From positions 1 through 7,347 of the forward strand of contig WSZY01000124.1 of NCBI GenBank assembly GCA_013139875.1: 7,347 nucleotides of DNA, written 5' to 3'. The notes beneath the pieces were generated by a model that made no database searches, was not told the DNA's origin, and was given only the letters and a program-made list of their open reading frames with translations. Positions 6,253 through 7,347 of this stretch are shown here, in pieces (the stretch's first letter is position 1; the number at the start of each line of letters is the position of its first letter). Source of the DNA: Mariprofundaceae bacterium (GTDB lineage Bacteria > Pseudomonadota > Zetaproteobacteria > Mariprofundales > Mariprofundaceae). Made by a program: the position numbers and the translations under genes.

Positions 6253-7008
6253 ATGGCGGAACTGAAATGTATTCTTTGGGATGTGGACGGCACCCTGGCC
6301 GACACTGAGCGTGATGGTCACCGTGTTGCATTTAACATGGCTTTTGAGGAGGCGGGGCACAACCGCAGCTGGGATGTTCCGACCTATGGAGAACTGCTTG
6401 CCGTAACAGGTGGTAAAGAGCGTATCAAATTTGATATTGAGCGCGGTGATATGCCGGATATGCCTTATGAAGAGATTGCAGGCCTGCATGCTAGAAAGAC
6501 TGAACATTATCAGAGTCTGATTGCTGAAGGGCGCATTCCCCTTCGCCCGGGAGTTCGCCGTCTGCTTGAAGAGGCCTGTGAAGCGGGTATTACGCTGGGC
6601 ATTTCCACCACAACAACACCAGCAGCACTTGATGCCCTGATCGAACACTCATTAGGACGCGAGTGGTTTGACCGTTTCGCCATCCTGGCTGCCGGTGACA
6701 TTGTCCCGGCCAAAAAGCCCGCTCCTGACATCTACACCTATGCGATGGATCAGCTGGGTGTTTCAGCGGAAAACACCATGGCTCTTGAGGACTCGGAGAA
6801 TGGCTGGAAATCGGCCAGTGCAGCCGGGCTAAAGTGTATTATTACGGTAAATGATTACACCAAATTACATGACTTTGGCGGTGCTGATCTTGTCGTCTCC
6901 GGGCTCGGCGAACCCGATCATGATGGCGTTGTGATCTTCTCCAACCCACATGCGCTGAAGCTGCACCATGTACAATTGAAACACCTGCAGGCAATCATGA
7001 ATGGCTAA
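6253..7008 (+). CDS. CbbY-like HAD-superfamily phosphatase
   Basis: This 251-residue haloacid-dehalogenase-type hydrolase has a cap domain between motifs I and II and is of the CbbY/CbbZ/Gph group. Motif I is WDVDGT (9-14) with nucleophile D10 and acid/base D12. It is followed by ADTERDGHRVAFN (16-28), whose E-x-x-G-H-R pattern is characteristic of CbbY proteins. Motif II is the ISTTTT strand (117-122), motif III is KKPAPD (154-159) and motif IV is LEDSENG (178-184) with E179 and D180 for magnesium. All catalytic positions are present. In phototrophic bacteria and plants, CbbY dephosphorylates xylulose-1,5-bisphosphate, a misfire product that inhibits Rubisco. By family resemblance that is the leading guess here, but no Calvin-cycle gene is in view, so other sugar phosphates such as beta-phosphoglucomutase-type substrates remain possible. 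A strong AGGAG fixes the ATG. Its stop overlaps the tatD start by 8 bases, implying one transcript. Confidence 0.9.
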   Translation: MAELKCILWDVDGTLADTERDGHRVAFNMAFEEAGHNRSWDVPTYGELLAVTGGKERIKFDIERGDMPDMPYEEIAGLHARKTEHYQSLIAEGRIPLRPGVRRLLEEACEAGITLGISTTTTPAALDALIEHSLGREWFDRFAILAAGDIVPAKKPAPDIYTYAMDQLGVSAENTMALEDSENGWKSASAAGLKCIITVNDYTKLHDFGGADLVVSGLGEPDHDGVVIFSNPHALKLHHVQLKHLQAIMNG

Positions 7009-7347
7009 CAGCGCTGAACTCTCCCTTTTTGATTCACACTGCCACCTTGATTTTCCACAATTTGAGGATGATCGGGCTGAAGTGTTTGCGCGCATGCAGG
7101 AGGAGGGCGTTGACCGCTGCGTCTCGGTGGCGGTTGATTTTGAACATCTATCCAGACTGCAGAAACTGGCAGAGCAGCATGACAGTGTCTGGTTCTCTGT
7201 TGGTATTCATCCCAATCATGAAGTGGATGAAGAGCCGACCGTTGAGCAGCTCTGCAGACTCTCAGACCACCCCAAATGTGTTGCCATTGGCGAAACAGGT
7301 ATGGATTTCTTCCGCCACCATGTTGACCCGGCTCTGCAGGAGAGTCG
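7001..7347 (+). CDS. TatD-family metal-dependent hydrolase (DNase), N-terminal part
   Basis: The first 115 codons of a gene that runs off the window are visible; the family is usually about 255-265 residues. TatD proteins are TIM-barrel, divalent-metal-dependent hydrolases, several with 3'-5' exonuclease or DNA-repair activity. The visible residues show the metal-binding HxH in FDSHCHLD (10-17; H13, H15), the VGIHPNH strand (67-73) and IGETGMDFF (96-104), with the conserved metal ligand E98. H106 and H107 follow as in many members. The ATG at 7001-7003 overlaps the end of the HAD gene in ATGGCTAA and has AGG nine bases upstream, a pattern typical of translational coupling. Which paralogue this is (TatD, YcfH or YjjV type) cannot be settled from this half. 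The C-terminal ligands are outside the window. Confidence 0.93.
   Translation, partial: MANSAELSLFDSHCHLDFPQFEDDRAEVFARMQEEGVDRCVSVAVDFEHLSRLQKLAEQHDSVWFSVGIHPNHEVDEEPTVEQLCRLSDHPKCVAIGETGMDFFRHHVDPALQES

Noticed and set aside
6145..6648. The minus-strand frame of clpS stays open for about 168 more codons upstream, opposite the HAD gene.
   Set aside because: The extension has no resemblance to ClpS, is Cys- and repeat-poor mixed sequence without domain signals, and lies antisense to a well-supported gene; ClpS normally has about 100 residues.

Overview
The window carries eight protein-coding genes packed almost without gaps. There is no rRNA, tRNA, CRISPR array, insertion sequence or phage gene, and no gene-free stretch longer than about 110 bases. 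Gene content (ClpS/ClpA pair, CbbY-type HAD phosphatase, TatD, a GT2 plus DUF2064 pair) and roughly even base composition suggest a free-living Gram-negative bacterium of the Proteobacteria. The CbbY-type phosphatase hints at a Calvin-cycle autotroph. A zetaproteobacterial or gammaproteobacterial iron/sulfur oxidiser would fit, but that is inference from gene content only.

Layout. (1) 1-885, plus strand: the C-terminal end of a family 2 glycosyltransferase, then after 12 bases a DUF2064 GT-A-fold protein. These are the 'rSAM/selenodomain-associated transferase' 2 and 1 pair. (2) 851-6144, minus strand: a four-gene unit read clpS, clpA, trmO-like, then a zinc-ribbon/Ser-Thr kinase/HDOD fusion gene. 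Its last gene runs tail-to-tail into the DUF2064 gene and the coding regions overlap by 35 bases. (3) 6145-6252: a 108-base divergent intergenic region that must hold the start signals for both directions. (4) 6253-7347, plus strand: a CbbY-like HAD hydrolase whose last 8 bases overlap the start of a TatD-family nuclease gene, which is cut by the window end.

How the genes work together. ClpS delivers N-degron substrates to ClpA, which unfolds them for ClpP (not in the window). The trmO-like gene would methylate t6A37 in tRNA. The last gene of the unit is the least ordinary: a soluble Hanks-type kinase with an N-terminal four-cysteine zinc ribbon and a C-terminal HDOD domain. Its place behind clpSA invites, but does not prove, a link between phospho-signalling and regulated proteolysis. 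Most of the window is conserved housekeeping sequence; the kinase-HDOD fusion and its operon are the best candidates for something under-described.
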